DNA of 64,000 bases from Pseudomonadota bacterium. GTDB lineage: Bacteria > Bdellovibrionota > UBA1018. The stretch spans positions 62,001-126,000 of the forward strand of contig JAIXQO010000001.1 of NCBI GenBank assembly GCA_027485695.1, written 5' to 3'. The position numbers and the translations under genes were made by a program. Below the pieces are notes generated by a model. The model was not told the origin of the DNA and did not search any database. It saw only the letters and a program-made list of their open reading frames with translations. The number at the start of each line of letters is the position of its first letter. Position 1 is the stretch's first letter. Shown in pieces: positions 33,379-42,799 of this stretch.

Positions 33379-35367
33379 CTAGGGTTTGGAGGAAACCTGG
33401 ATGGGGCCTGCACCTTTGGAATTGAGGATCCAGTCCGTCAAGATATTGACACCTTCGGAAACCAGCGGAGCTTGGGTTTCCTTGATCTTGGCTTTTCGGG
33501 ACTTCTCTTTGCCTTTGTCGTCTTTCTTCTTGGACTCTTCTTCTGCAGCCTTCTTACGAAGGTCTGCGAGCTTCACGACGCCTTTGTTCTTCTGAGATTC
33601 CTCGATCGACTTGGAGATCTCAGTGAACTTCTCGTCCTTGGAGACGCGTTCAGAGGACTTCTTCTTGAGTGTCGCAACGAGTTCGCCGGTGACGGGTTCC
33701 CAGGCTTTTCCCGTATCCGAGGCGTTGGCATCGGTACCGAGGAAACTCGTGATCTTCTGTGGAGGAAGCGAGTAGTCCATGGACTTCTCGCCGATGTCCT
33801 CATGAGTGAAGACCGACGGCAACTCAATATCGCTGTTCACGCCTTTGTGCTGAGTCGATTCGCCCGCAGGAATAAAGAACATTCCCGTCGAGACCTTCAT
33901 TGCACCCAAGCCCTGTGGCAAGTCGGAGACGACCTGCACAGTACCTTTGCCGAAAGTATGGTCGCCGCCCACGATCAGCGCGCGCTTATAGTCCTTGAGT
34001 GCGCCCGCTAGAATCTCAGACGCGGAGGCGCTGAGACGGCTCGTCAATACGACCACTGGTCCGTTGTAAACGACGTCATCGTCACGGTCGGAGAGGACTT
34101 CGACTTTTTCGTCGAACCCTTTGGTCGCTACCACGGCGCCTTTGCGAATGAAGAGGCCCGCAATACGAACCGCGTCCTCGAGTAGTCCGCCGCCGTTTCT
34201 AGATAGATCGAGCACGATTCCTTCGACTTTGTTCTTCTTGGCCTCGAGGAGCAGCGTTTTCATGTCGTTGTAACTCGAACGACCTTCCTTACCACCACCG
34301 CCGTAGAATGACGGCAAGTCGATCACGCCGACTTTGAGTTCTTTGTCGCCCACCTTGCGGGTTTCATAGGTGATCTTGGCGGCCGATTCTTTGATATCGA
34401 TCTTGTCACGAACGATGCTCACCTGAAGCGTCTTGTTACCATCTCCTTGGCGAAGGATGGTCAGCGTGACTTTGCTTCCTTTTTTGCCGCGGATCATTTT
34501 CACGACGTCTTTGAGATCCATGTCGATGACGGAAACCGATGGTTTGCCGTCTTGGGCAACGGCCATGATCTTATCCTTGGTCTGGATCGTCTTGGCTCGA
34601 TCAGCTGCACCACCCGGGATGACTTCTTCGACAACCGTGAATCCGTCCTGTGAGGACAGCGACGCTCCGATTCCCTCGAGCGAAAGTTGCATCTGGATCC
34701 GGAACTCTTCTAACGTGTCGGCTGACATGTAGCTCGAGTGCGGGTCTAGCGCGAGCGCAAAACTCTCCGCGAAATCCACGTAGCGATCCTGGGATTTCTT
34801 CTCTTTCATCCGCTTGAGAACGAGTTCGTAACTATGAACAACGTTCTTCTTGGCTTCGGGAAGCTTGGTCTTAGAGAGCAAGTAGTTTGAGATTTGGAAA
34901 TTGATCATTGCCGCTAAGGTTTTCTTCTTCTCGGCTAGGTCTTTTGGGTATTTGCGTTTCTCGGGGTCGGTCACGAGTTCCACGTTCTCGTCGAGCGCAT
35001 ATTTTTCACCGAGAAGTTCCTTGGCATAGGCTTCGTTCTCAGTCGCGCGCGTGACCATCAGATCCTGGACTTCATCAAGCTTCGAGCAGTCTCCCGCCTC
35101 TGCAGACTTGAAGGTCGCCACGAGATCTTTTTTCAGTTTCGTGACATCCGCATCCAGGAGCAACGTCTTGGAAGGATCAAGTCCCTTGATGAACTGATCG
35201 ACCGTATGCGATCGAATATCATTGGTGAGTTCCTTGTTCACGTAGTGAAATCTGAGGAACAGTTGGAAGAGCTGTGGCATTACCGCGCAGCTGAGTTGAG
35301 CAGCGCTCGCAGGCAAAACCGGGAACGCGAACAATAGAGCCAAAGTCAGAATCCAGCGTTTCATCAA
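33379..35367 (-). CDS. prc: Carboxy-terminal processing (tail-specific) protease
   Basis: 662 residues, close to E. coli Prc (about 680). A signal peptide covers residues 1-22 (MMKRWILTLALLFAFPVLPASA). An N-terminal helical region is followed by a PDZ domain (about 227-305: EGIGASL, PGGAADRA, GDGNKTLQ) and the S41 protease core with Ser448 in SASASEILAGALKDY and Lys474 in TFGKGTVQ, the Ser-Lys dyad. The C-terminal 100 residues are Lys/Glu rich. It acts in the periplasm on proteins with nonpolar C-termini, including envelope proteins. It is alone on its transcript, with its own terminator. Confidence 0.93.
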   Translation of the reverse strand: MMKRWILTLALLFAFPVLPASAAQLSCAVMPQLFQLFLRFHYVNKELTNDIRSHTVDQFIKGLDPSKTLLLDADVTKLKKDLVATFKSAEAGDCSKLDEVQDLMVTRATENEAYAKELLGEKYALDENVELVTDPEKRKYPKDLAEKKKTLAAMINFQISNYLLSKTKLPEAKKNVVHSYELVLKRMKEKKSQDRYVDFAESFALALDPHSSYMSADTLEEFRIQMQLSLEGIGASLSSQDGFTVVEEVIPGGAADRAKTIQTKDKIMAVAQDGKPSVSVIDMDLKDVVKMIRGKKGSKVTLTILRQGDGNKTLQVSIVRDKIDIKESAAKITYETRKVGDKELKVGVIDLPSFYGGGGKEGRSSYNDMKTLLLEAKKNKVEGIVLDLSRNGGGLLEDAVRIAGLFIRKGAVVATKGFDEKVEVLSDRDDDVVYNGPVVVLTSRLSASASEILAGALKDYKRALIVGGDHTFGKGTVQVVSDLPQGLGAMKVSTGMFFIPAGESTQHKGVNSDIELPSVFTHEDIGEKSMDYSLPPQKITSFLGTDANASDTGKAWEPVTGELVATLKKKSSERVSKDEKFTEISKSIEESQKNKGVVKLADLRKKAAEEESKKKDDKGKEKSRKAKIKETQAPLVSEGVNILTDWILNSKGAGPIQVSSKP

Positions 35368-35690
35368 AAAGGATCTCCTAAGCGAGACGGGCCATCCGTC
35401 CCAAGTAAAAGGCAGACCTCTATTGTCTGCCCACTGCTCGTCGAAATAAAGAGAGAATCTCCGTGTTTTCGCGACACTTTAGTGACGTGTACGATCGTTC
35501 CGGTGAAATAATGGCGTGATTTCATTTTTCACGCCGTCGAATGAGAAAGCCTTAATCCTATTCCGAGGAAACGATTTTGATCGGGACATCTGATTGGGAC
35601 AGAAGAAGTGCCCTTCATACCCAGATAAATCTAAGATTCGTCTCATAGTTTCTATTTTACCTACGCATCTCCGGCGCTAGACTAAGAGTC
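35368..35690. promoter_or_regulatory. Divergent intergenic region with two hairpins
   Basis: 323 bases without a gene between prc and the acyl-CoA dehydrogenase gene. It holds two perfect inverted repeats: GGCAGAC/GTCTGCC (35411-35431) and GGCGTGA/TCACGCC (35513-35535), each with a loop of 7-9 bases and no T-run, so they look more like operators or leader RNA structures than terminators. A smaller GACGG/CCGTC repeat lies nearer prc. No conserved riboswitch was recognised. Confidence 0.45.
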
Positions 35691-37424
35691 ATGGATCAAC
35701 AAACCAGTTTCATGCGCTCCCTTTGCCTTGGGTATATCGAAGAAGACCTGATCGTTCCGTTTCCGGAACAATCCGAGGACGAAAAAGAACTCCTTCGCGG
35801 CGTCATCCAAAGTTTGGAACAGACGTTCAAAGGGCGCGACGACGAATACCGGAAATGGGATCGCGCCGGCGACCTCCCCCCCGAAGTGGTCCAGCAAATG
35901 AAAGAGCTCGGACTCTTTAGCTTGATCATCCCAGAGGAATTCGGCGGCCTCGGAATGAACGCCAGTTCGTACTCCCGCTCCCTCCAGGAATTGGCGAAAT
36001 ACGACGGAAGCGTGGCCATCACTGCCGGCGCTCATAGCTCCATCGGGATGCGCGCACTGATTCTGTTCGGAACCCCGGAACAACGGGCGAAATACTTACC
36101 AAAACTCGCTACTGGCGAGATGATCGCCGCTTTTGCGCTCACCGAGCCAGGCGCTGGTTCGGACGCAGCCGCGATTAAGACCAAGGCTGTTCGCGACGGC
36201 AATGACTGGGTCATCAACGGTAACAAGCTCTGGATCACGAACGGTGGCATCGCTGATTTCTTCACGGTTTTTGCGCGCACTGAAGGTCCTGAGGGGCATT
36301 CGACCGCGTTCATCGTCACCCGCGATATGGTCGGAGTGACCACCGGTCCTCACGAAGACAAAATGGGCCTCCGTGCAAGCTCCACGACGACCGTCATGCT
36401 CGACAACGTCCGCGTTCCTCATGAAAACGTGATTGGCGAAGTCGGCAAAGGTTTCAAAGTCGCCATGAACGTCCTGAACTCCGGAAGAACCGGTCTCGGC
36501 GGCGGTTGCATCGGCGCCATGAAACACTTGATTGAACTCACCACCAAGCAGTGCAAAGAGCGCGAACAATTCGGTAAGCCGATCGCAGAGTTCGGCCTCA
36601 TGAAACAAAAAATTGGTCACATGGTCGTTGAGTGCTACGTCACCGAAGCGCTCGTGTCGCTTGTTGCTGGTCTCATCGACAAAGGCTACAAGGACTACGC
36701 CGTCGAAGCCGCGATCAGCAAGGTTTTCGCAACCGAGTGCCTCTGGCGTTCCGCTGACGAAGCTCTCCAGGCTGCCGGCGGGAATGGTTACATGTGCGAA
36801 TTCCCTTATGAGCGCATCCTACGTGATTGCCGAATCAACCGAATTTTTGAAGGAACGAACGACATCCTGCGACTTTTCATCGCACTGACTGCGATGAACG
36901 ACGTCGGTAAGGAGCTCTCTTCTCTCGGTAAGTCTCTCGAAGGTATTTTCAACGACCCGATCAAAGGTTTCGGCGTTATCTCCGAATATGCGCTCCGTCG
37001 CGTTTCCCAAACGACGGGTGTCGGCAAGGTTCGAGGTAATTTCTCGAAACTGAATCCGGCCATCCAGCCTCAAGCTGAGATATTCGAAGACGGCGTGCGT
37101 GACTTAGCCGCGGCAACCGACCGAATCCTGCGTAAACATGGCAAAAGCATCATCGGTAAGCAGTTCGCAACCAAGCGTCTGGCCGACATCATGATCGACC
37201 TTTTTGCACTTGCAGCGACACTCAGCCGCGTGAACTCGTCGATCAACAAAAACGGTCCTCAAGCCGCCTATAAAGAACTTGAGATCCTCCAAGTATTCGC
37301 TGGCCAAGTTCGCCGTCGAACAAAGTCGAACTTCAACAAGATCGACAATAACGACGACGAATTGATCAAGAGCCTTGCAGATCACGCGCTCGAAAACGAA
37401 CGCTATATCTGGGATACAGTGTAG
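35691..37424 (+). CDS. Acyl-CoA dehydrogenase, VLCAD/ACAD9-like
   Basis: 577 residues: the standard acyl-CoA dehydrogenase fold plus a C-terminal extension of about 170 residues, the length and layout of very-long-chain acyl-CoA dehydrogenases. FAD-binding FALTEPGAGSD (about 149-159) and KLWITNGGIADFF are clear, and the catalytic Glu is in NRIFEGTNDILRLF near residue 390. It performs the first step of beta-oxidation, which fits fadB and fadA at 54-57 kb. The MFS gene follows after 88 bases. Unlike the gene at 10.5 kb, all expected motifs are intact. Confidence 0.93.
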   Translation: MDQQTSFMRSLCLGYIEEDLIVPFPEQSEDEKELLRGVIQSLEQTFKGRDDEYRKWDRAGDLPPEVVQQMKELGLFSLIIPEEFGGLGMNASSYSRSLQELAKYDGSVAITAGAHSSIGMRALILFGTPEQRAKYLPKLATGEMIAAFALTEPGAGSDAAAIKTKAVRDGNDWVINGNKLWITNGGIADFFTVFARTEGPEGHSTAFIVTRDMVGVTTGPHEDKMGLRASSTTTVMLDNVRVPHENVIGEVGKGFKVAMNVLNSGRTGLGGGCIGAMKHLIELTTKQCKEREQFGKPIAEFGLMKQKIGHMVVECYVTEALVSLVAGLIDKGYKDYAVEAAISKVFATECLWRSADEALQAAGGNGYMCEFPYERILRDCRINRIFEGTNDILRLFIALTAMNDVGKELSSLGKSLEGIFNDPIKGFGVISEYALRRVSQTTGVGKVRGNFSKLNPAIQPQAEIFEDGVRDLAAATDRILRKHGKSIIGKQFATKRLADIMIDLFALAATLSRVNSSINKNGPQAAYKELEILQVFAGQVRRRTKSNFNKIDNNDDELIKSLADHALENERYIWDTV

Positions 37425-37512
37425 ACCATTGGTTAACTGCAAAGGTTCTCGGTAAGCGATTCCTTAGCGGAGGGTTCTCCGTTAGTATCGTCGCGATCGA
37501 AGGATTCGCACC

Positions 37513-38736
37513 ATGGCAGTTCACCAGTCCAGCTCATTTTCCCCGTCGTTTTATCGGCTAATTTTTGCGCGTTTTTCCATCGGATTCTCGACCCAAGCCC
37601 AGGCGATCTTGCTCGGCTGGCAGATGTACGAGATGACGAACGATCCACTGCAGTTGGGCCTAGTCGGACTTTGCGAAGCGATTCCGGCTCTCTCGCTCGC
37701 GCTATTTGCTGGTTACCTAGTGGATCTGTTCTCACCCAAGCGGATTTACCAAATCGTTCAAGTGCTGAGCCTGGTTTCGCTCTTGATCGCCTGGAACGCG
37801 CACTCGCGCGAACAACTGCTGCTTGCGGCCGTCGTCACCGGACTTGTCCGGGGGTTCGCAAGCCCCGCAATCCAAGCCATGATCCCCAGACTGGTTCCGC
37901 TCACAAATATCTCACGAGCCGTCGCTTGGAACGCGTCCGTCAATAAACTCTCCACTGTCGGAGGACCTGCTATCGCAGGCGTACTCCTCGGAGCATGGGG
38001 ACTGCATCTTCCCTACGCCGTGGCTTGCATATTACTGGGCGTGTCCGTCGTGGCTACTCACCTCATTCAACTCGATCCAATTCAAAAGGTCGTTCGTGTT
38101 CAGAAATCATTTATCAACGAACTCTTCGAAGGCGTTCGTTTCGTCATTCGCGAACCTCGTCTGCTCAGCGCGCTCACTTTGGATATGTTCGCGGTGCTTT
38201 TTGGCGGGGTGATGGCTATCCTGCCGGTCTTCGTCAAAGACATCCTCCATGCGGGTCCCGAAACGCTCGGAGTTCTCCGAGCGGCTCCTGCAGTGGGAGC
38301 TGTACTCATGGGGTTTTATCTCATTCGAAATCCCCTGGAACGAAACGTGGGACGGCTGTTGTTCGCAGTCGTATTTGGGTTCGGGCTCTGTATTTTAGGG
38401 TTTGCCGCATCTGAGACTCTCCTGCCCGCGGCCATTTTTTTGGCCGTGAGTGGAGCGCTCGACTCCGTCAGTATGGTGATCCGAGGAGCAATCGTACAGC
38501 TCCTGTCTCCGGATGAAATGCGAGGACGTATTGCTTCGGTGAACTCCATCTTCATCGGCTCATCCAATGAACTCGGCGCGTTCGAATCAGGGCTTGCGGC
38601 AAAACTCCTCGGCACGATTCCTTCAATCTATTTTGGCGGCTGCATGACGCTTTTTTCTGTTTTGTTCATATATGCAGTCCATCCACGACTTTGGAAATTA
38701 GATCTGCGAGAACTCGTTCCACTCAGCAAAAAATGA
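37513..38736 (+). CDS. MFS transporter of the EntS/DHA3 type
   Basis: 407 residues with about 12 hydrophobic segments. The loop between helices 2 and 3 has GYLVDLFSPKRI, the D-x-x-x-x-K/R motif of the superfamily, and helix 5 has GPAIAGVLLGAWG. The family includes EntS siderophore exporters and drug/H+ antiporters. No siderophore genes are near, so the substrate is open. The lipid acyltransferase gene follows 30 bases after, so they may be co-transcribed. Confidence 0.85.
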   Translation: MAVHQSSSFSPSFYRLIFARFSIGFSTQAQAILLGWQMYEMTNDPLQLGLVGLCEAIPALSLALFAGYLVDLFSPKRIYQIVQVLSLVSLLIAWNAHSREQLLLAAVVTGLVRGFASPAIQAMIPRLVPLTNISRAVAWNASVNKLSTVGGPAIAGVLLGAWGLHLPYAVACILLGVSVVATHLIQLDPIQKVVRVQKSFINELFEGVRFVIREPRLLSALTLDMFAVLFGGVMAILPVFVKDILHAGPETLGVLRAAPAVGAVLMGFYLIRNPLERNVGRLLFAVVFGFGLCILGFAASETLLPAAIFLAVSGALDSVSMVIRGAIVQLLSPDEMRGRIASVNSIFIGSSNELGAFESGLAAKLLGTIPSIYFGGCMTLFSVLFIYAVHPRLWKLDLRELVPLSKK

Positions 38737-38766
38737 CCATTTGTGGGCGAGACCCAAACTGATTAA

Positions 38767-39633
38767 ATGAATGGATACTTTATGGGATTCTTGAGCAATC
38801 TGAAAAACCGATTGATCCATGGTGGTCTGACCGAAGAAGAGCACGAGCGCGTTTCGCGCGCGATGACTCAACTCAATTCGGCTGGCTTCGATCCGTGGGG
38901 AGTGAGCCCGGAAACACTCAAAGCATCGCTCGCGAGCTCGATCTGGTTGTATCGCAAATATTTTCGTGTCGAGACCAAGGGACTCGAGAACGTTCCCGAA
39001 GGTCGCCTCCTCATCGTGGGAAATCACAGCGGACAGGTGCCGATCGATGGAATGCTGATCGCCACCTCGATGCTTCTGGAAGCCAATCCGCCCAGGCTCG
39101 CTCGTGGGATGGTGGAGCGCTGGGCTCCCGCCCTCCCATTTATCAGTACCTGGTTCGCTCGATGCGGTCAGATCACGGGCGACTATCACAACTGCAAAGA
39201 ACTCCTTGAGCGAGATGAGTGCGTGATGGTTTTCCCCGAGGGCGTAAGCGGTTCCGGGAAAACGATTTTTCACCGATATGAACTCCAAAGATTCGGAACC
39301 GGTTTCATGCGACTTGCGCTCGAAACTAAAACTCCAATCCTACCCGTCGCCGCAATCGGTTTTGAGGAGGCACTCCCGAGCATCTCGAAACTCTCAAAAC
39401 TCTCTAAGCGCGTCGGAGCTCCCTACTTGCCCCTCATTCCGACTGGCTATTTGCCACTACCGACCAAAGTCACACTGCGGTTCGGTCAACCGCTGCGATT
39501 CGATGCCCCAGCCGATGCCTCTGATTCTGCGATCGAGCAACTGGTCGATCAGGTGAAATTCTCCATTCAAAAGGAACTCGACGAGGGCCTCCGCATCCGC
39601 GGCGAGCGGATCTTCACCGGAGTTGCGAAATGA
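38767..39633 (+). CDS. Lysophospholipid/glycerol acyltransferase family protein
   Basis: 288 residues from ATG at 38767; an ATG at 38782 is an alternative. The family block is VGNHSGQVPIDGML (instead of the plain NHxxxxD), then FPEGVSGSGK, a variant of the FPEG substrate-binding motif. These PlsC-like enzymes transfer acyl chains to lysolipids or other alcohols at the inner membrane. The NHSGQxPxDG version belongs to a subgroup seen in lipid clusters of several phyla. The stop overlaps the next gene (ATGA, 39630-39633), so acyltransferase and epimerase-like protein are made together. Confidence 0.85.
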   Translation: MNGYFMGFLSNLKNRLIHGGLTEEEHERVSRAMTQLNSAGFDPWGVSPETLKASLASSIWLYRKYFRVETKGLENVPEGRLLIVGNHSGQVPIDGMLIATSMLLEANPPRLARGMVERWAPALPFISTWFARCGQITGDYHNCKELLERDECVMVFPEGVSGSGKTIFHRYELQRFGTGFMRLALETKTPILPVAAIGFEEALPSISKLSKLSKRVGAPYLPLIPTGYLPLPTKVTLRFGQPLRFDAPADASDSAIEQLVDQVKFSIQKELDEGLRIRGERIFTGVAK

Positions 39634-40580
39634 GCGAGAAACGGAGGATTCTTTTTACCGGTGCCAGTGGCGGACTTGCGAGAATCATCGCCGACCGGAT
39701 CAAAGATGATTTCGAAATCTACGGAATCGACGTGAGACCCCTTCGTGTGGGAGCTCGATTCCCGGGAGAGTTTCTTCAGCTCGACTATCAGAGCCGAAAA
39801 GTTTCCGAACTATTTCGTTCGATGAAGTTTCAAGCCATGGTTCATCTCGGGCGTCTACCGATGGAAGCGCAATACCGGAAATTCTCGCGTTTTCACACGA
39901 ACGTCCTCGGAACCCGTAATCTCCTCGATCTCTGCCTGAAGCATCAGGTGAAAACCGCGATCGTCATGAGCACATTTCACGTCTACGGTGCGCACCAGCA
40001 CAATCACCTCTATATAACCGAGGATGACGCCTTGCTCGCCAGCCACACATTTCCGGAGATCACGGATGCGGTCGAACTAGATAATATTTCGGTCGCGTTC
40101 TCGCTGAAAAATCGAGAGATTCGCACGCTGATTCTGAGACCTGTGAACGTCATCGGCAATCGCATCCATAACCAAATTTCGATGTTCCTCAGAACCGGCG
40201 CTTGCCCAGTTTTGATGGGCTACGATCCCATGCAGCAGTTCATTCACGAATCAGACATGGCCGAAGCGGTGTTACTTGCTTTAAATGGCGACAAGTCCGG
40301 GATTTACAACGTCGCTGGCGAAGGCGTAATTCCATTCACGAAAGCTGTCGAAATGGCAGGATCCAAAGCGGTGCCAGTGCCTGAATTCCTCAAGGGACCG
40401 AGCATTCAATTCATGAAATGGGTGGGATTTGATTTTCCGAAACACTTGGTTGAGTACTTCAAGTACCCCGTGATCGTGTCGGATAAAGCGTTTCGTCGTG
40501 ACTTCGGTTATCAACCCAAAGTCACGACGAGAGATGCATTAGAGAGTTTGATCACCGGTCTCCCGGGATCACTCGGATAG
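39630..40580 (+). CDS. NAD-dependent epimerase/dehydratase-like protein, catalytic site altered
   Basis: 316 residues. The nucleotide-binding loop TGASGGLARI (about 10-19) is a normal extended-SDR GxxGxxG. After the MSTFHVYG strand the usual catalytic YxxxK cannot be found: the aligned stretch reads ITDAVELDNISVAFSLK. A binding or structural role, or unusual chemistry, is therefore likely. Later positions (FIHESDMAEAVLLAL, YNVAGEG) are family-typical. It is translationally coupled to the acyltransferase, and such pairs recur, implying shared function in lipid modification. Confidence 0.8.
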   Translation: MSEKRRILFTGASGGLARIIADRIKDDFEIYGIDVRPLRVGARFPGEFLQLDYQSRKVSELFRSMKFQAMVHLGRLPMEAQYRKFSRFHTNVLGTRNLLDLCLKHQVKTAIVMSTFHVYGAHQHNHLYITEDDALLASHTFPEITDAVELDNISVAFSLKNREIRTLILRPVNVIGNRIHNQISMFLRTGACPVLMGYDPMQQFIHESDMAEAVLLALNGDKSGIYNVAGEGVIPFTKAVEMAGSKAVPVPEFLKGPSIQFMKWVGFDFPKHLVEYFKYPVIVSDKAFRRDFGYQPKVTTRDALESLITGLPGSLG

Positions 40581-40585
40581 ATCGA

Positions 40586-42244
40586 TTAGAGTCCGACGAC
40601 CGCGAGCGAATCGTTGACCTGGCCGCAAGTGCTTGGATCATAGATTCGGGAGCAAGCGGTTTTCAGTGCGACGGCTGCGCCTCTGAAGTCAGTTCTCTCG
40701 TTCATGAATTGAGTCAGAGCGAGGTAGATGACTTTTTCTGCTCGTTCTTCGCCGATGCGTTTAACCATCTGGAAGAAAGCGTGCCCTGGGATCGTCGCAT
40801 TGCCGTGAACGTAGCAGCGATCGTTTGCAGCCGTACAGGCAGCGGCACCCATCGCCCCGCCGCCAAAGGCGAGGAGTTTTTCACGAACGTGTTTTGGCAT
40901 TGGAACTTCGATACGTGCACCGTTTGGATCAATAAAACGGTGTTTAACCGAATTCGGGAACTCATGATCGCGAAGAGCGCGGGCAGGATCTCTCAAGAAA
41001 ATGCCTTGGCCGACTTTCCAGCTACGCTTGCCTTCGATCATTTTTCCGAAGAAGTCGGAAATCGCCTCGTTCAATGCGCCGGTTTCATCTATTGAGATGA
41101 ATCCAGCCGTTTTGCTCACCACTCCGTGGGTCATCTCGTGACCAGCGATATCGACGTATCGGGAGAAGTCTCCCATTTCGATTCCATCGCCCGTTCCGTA
41201 GACCATGTGGTTTTCTTCGGTGTTCCAGTAAGCGTTGTCAAACTGGCTACCGACTTGAACAGTAGCAACCAATTCTCCTCCGCGACCGTCGAAGCTGTCG
41301 CGATTGTGGCGAGAGAGGTAGTAGTTCAAGACTTTCTTGGCATTTTCGAATGCATTTGTTCCGGAAATATCTGGACCAGGCGAAACCCAGCGACCACCGT
41401 TCACGATCGGCTTACAGCCTTTCGGGAAAACGACCATCGGCGAGCCGTCCGTCATCGAGATGAGCTGGCAGCCTTTGGTTGGGTTCATGTTTTGCGCTAA
41501 GAACGCATCGCACTTACTGAGTTCCAACTGACCTTTGCGGCTGCCGGCAATATCCACCAGCTCGCATGCCACCGTACGAGGAAACAAGGTGCCCGGTGGG
41601 ATATCGACGATATTTTGAAGACCGATACCCAAATTTCTAGCGCTGTAGATTTGAATCGGCGCGATCTCTTCATGGTTCGAGATCTGAGCAATCACTTCAC
41701 CCGTGTGAGCGTCGATCAGAGTCGTACCGCCGGCGCCTTTGGAATCGTCACGCTGGCGAACCGAGTAGATGAGGCGAGCGGAGAGGTTGTCTCCGTTCGG
41801 CAGAATCTTGAGTTCTGGAAGCGCGGAGAGAGGGTTTTTCGACAAGCTCTGCGTGATCGCCACCGCTTGTTTCGTCGTGATCGTTGGTTCGGCCGAGATG
41901 TTCAGCTTAGGAACCGTTGTTGTAACGATTTCTTCGCCGTTCGTCGAGGTGTGCACCATCGCCGTAGCACCCAGGACCGGGAGTCCTTTGTAGAAGTAAC
42001 GTGCTTTGGTGGTTTCGACTTGGTCGCCCACCACTTTACCCAAGATTTCGATGCGACCGTCTTTGTCGAGACCGTCGATCTGATCGGCAACGGATGATTC
42101 AAGTTTCAATTTTTGGCGAATCGATTCGAAAGCACCAAGAGATTGAAAAAGCTTAGGCTCGTATGCTGAGTTCGCCATTGCGGCGGACGAGAGACCAAGA
42201 GCTAGAATACTGAACTTCTGAATGTAGCAACGTGAAAAATTCAT
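40586..42244 (-). CDS. M4 family (thermolysin-like) metalloprotease precursor
   Basis: 552 residues with a signal peptide (about 1-26), an N-terminal propeptide of the FTP/PepSY type (KARYFYKGLPVLGATAMVH and HTGEVIAQISNHE), and the peptidase domain. Zinc ligands are H369 and H373 in DIAGHEMTHGVV with catalytic E370, and E393 in GALNEAISDFFG. The final His of the family should lie in YVHGNATIPGHAFF. It is secreted as a zymogen and degrades proteins outside the cell, consistent with a predatory or scavenging lifestyle. It is convergent with the epimerase-like gene, 5 bases apart. Confidence 0.93.
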   Translation of the reverse strand: MNFSRCYIQKFSILALGLSSAAMANSAYEPKLFQSLGAFESIRQKLKLESSVADQIDGLDKDGRIEILGKVVGDQVETTKARYFYKGLPVLGATAMVHTSTNGEEIVTTTVPKLNISAEPTITTKQAVAITQSLSKNPLSALPELKILPNGDNLSARLIYSVRQRDDSKGAGGTTLIDAHTGEVIAQISNHEEIAPIQIYSARNLGIGLQNIVDIPPGTLFPRTVACELVDIAGSRKGQLELSKCDAFLAQNMNPTKGCQLISMTDGSPMVVFPKGCKPIVNGGRWVSPGPDISGTNAFENAKKVLNYYLSRHNRDSFDGRGGELVATVQVGSQFDNAYWNTEENHMVYGTGDGIEMGDFSRYVDIAGHEMTHGVVSKTAGFISIDETGALNEAISDFFGKMIEGKRSWKVGQGIFLRDPARALRDHEFPNSVKHRFIDPNGARIEVPMPKHVREKLLAFGGGAMGAAACTAANDRCYVHGNATIPGHAFFQMVKRIGEERAEKVIYLALTQFMNERTDFRGAAVALKTACSRIYDPSTCGQVNDSLAVVGL

Positions 42245-42370
42245 TTACCCCCCCACCTACTGGGATCGAGGGGATAACACGATCATTACGAATTAGGAAA
42301 GAGCGGGAGATACAAAAAATTAATGATTTCTCATTATATATATTTATGACAATACGCGTCATCAATAACT

Positions 42371-42799
42371 TCAGTGACAATTCTGTTCGATTAGGTCGTA
42401 GAGAAACAAAGAAGCACCGCCCAACTCGCGTTTTGAGGCAATTTCGCGCCCCGAGTGAGCCAAAATAAGCCGAAGGCTTTTTCCGCAATCCTGTTGCCTG
42501 AGTTCATCGACGGAGAAATCAAACAGCAGGCTCTTCATCTCAAGCAGCGGAAGTGCCGCCTCCACGGCTCCATCATCCATGTTGCTCGGTAGGGAATCCG
42601 CGAGTCTTGCCGTCTCTCGACCAAATTCAACGAACAGTTTTTTTCTTTCAGAAAACTCAACCTTCGGACGAATCAGCTCCGCGTGAATTTTCGCCAATGA
42701 AGGAAACTTCGAGAGGGGGAACTCAGTACGGTCCGCCGCAAACGTCGTTACTGCCCCGATTGCGCTCGCTACGTAGATGAATCGTAAAACTAGAAACAC
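42371..42799 (-). CDS. Small secreted protein of unknown function
   Basis: 142 residues, with a hydrophobic leader (MFLVLRFIYVASAIGAVTTFA) that reads as a signal peptide. The mature part is helical by pattern with two cysteines near the C-terminus (QQDCGK, EQNCH). No family recognised. The start overlaps the end of the lytic transglycosylase-like gene by 10 bases, so they share a transcript. Confidence 0.65.
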   Translation of the reverse strand: MFLVLRFIYVASAIGAVTTFAADRTEFPLSKFPSLAKIHAELIRPKVEFSERKKLFVEFGRETARLADSLPSNMDDGAVEAALPLLEMKSLLFDFSVDELRQQDCGKSLRLILAHSGREIASKRELGGASLFLYDLIEQNCH

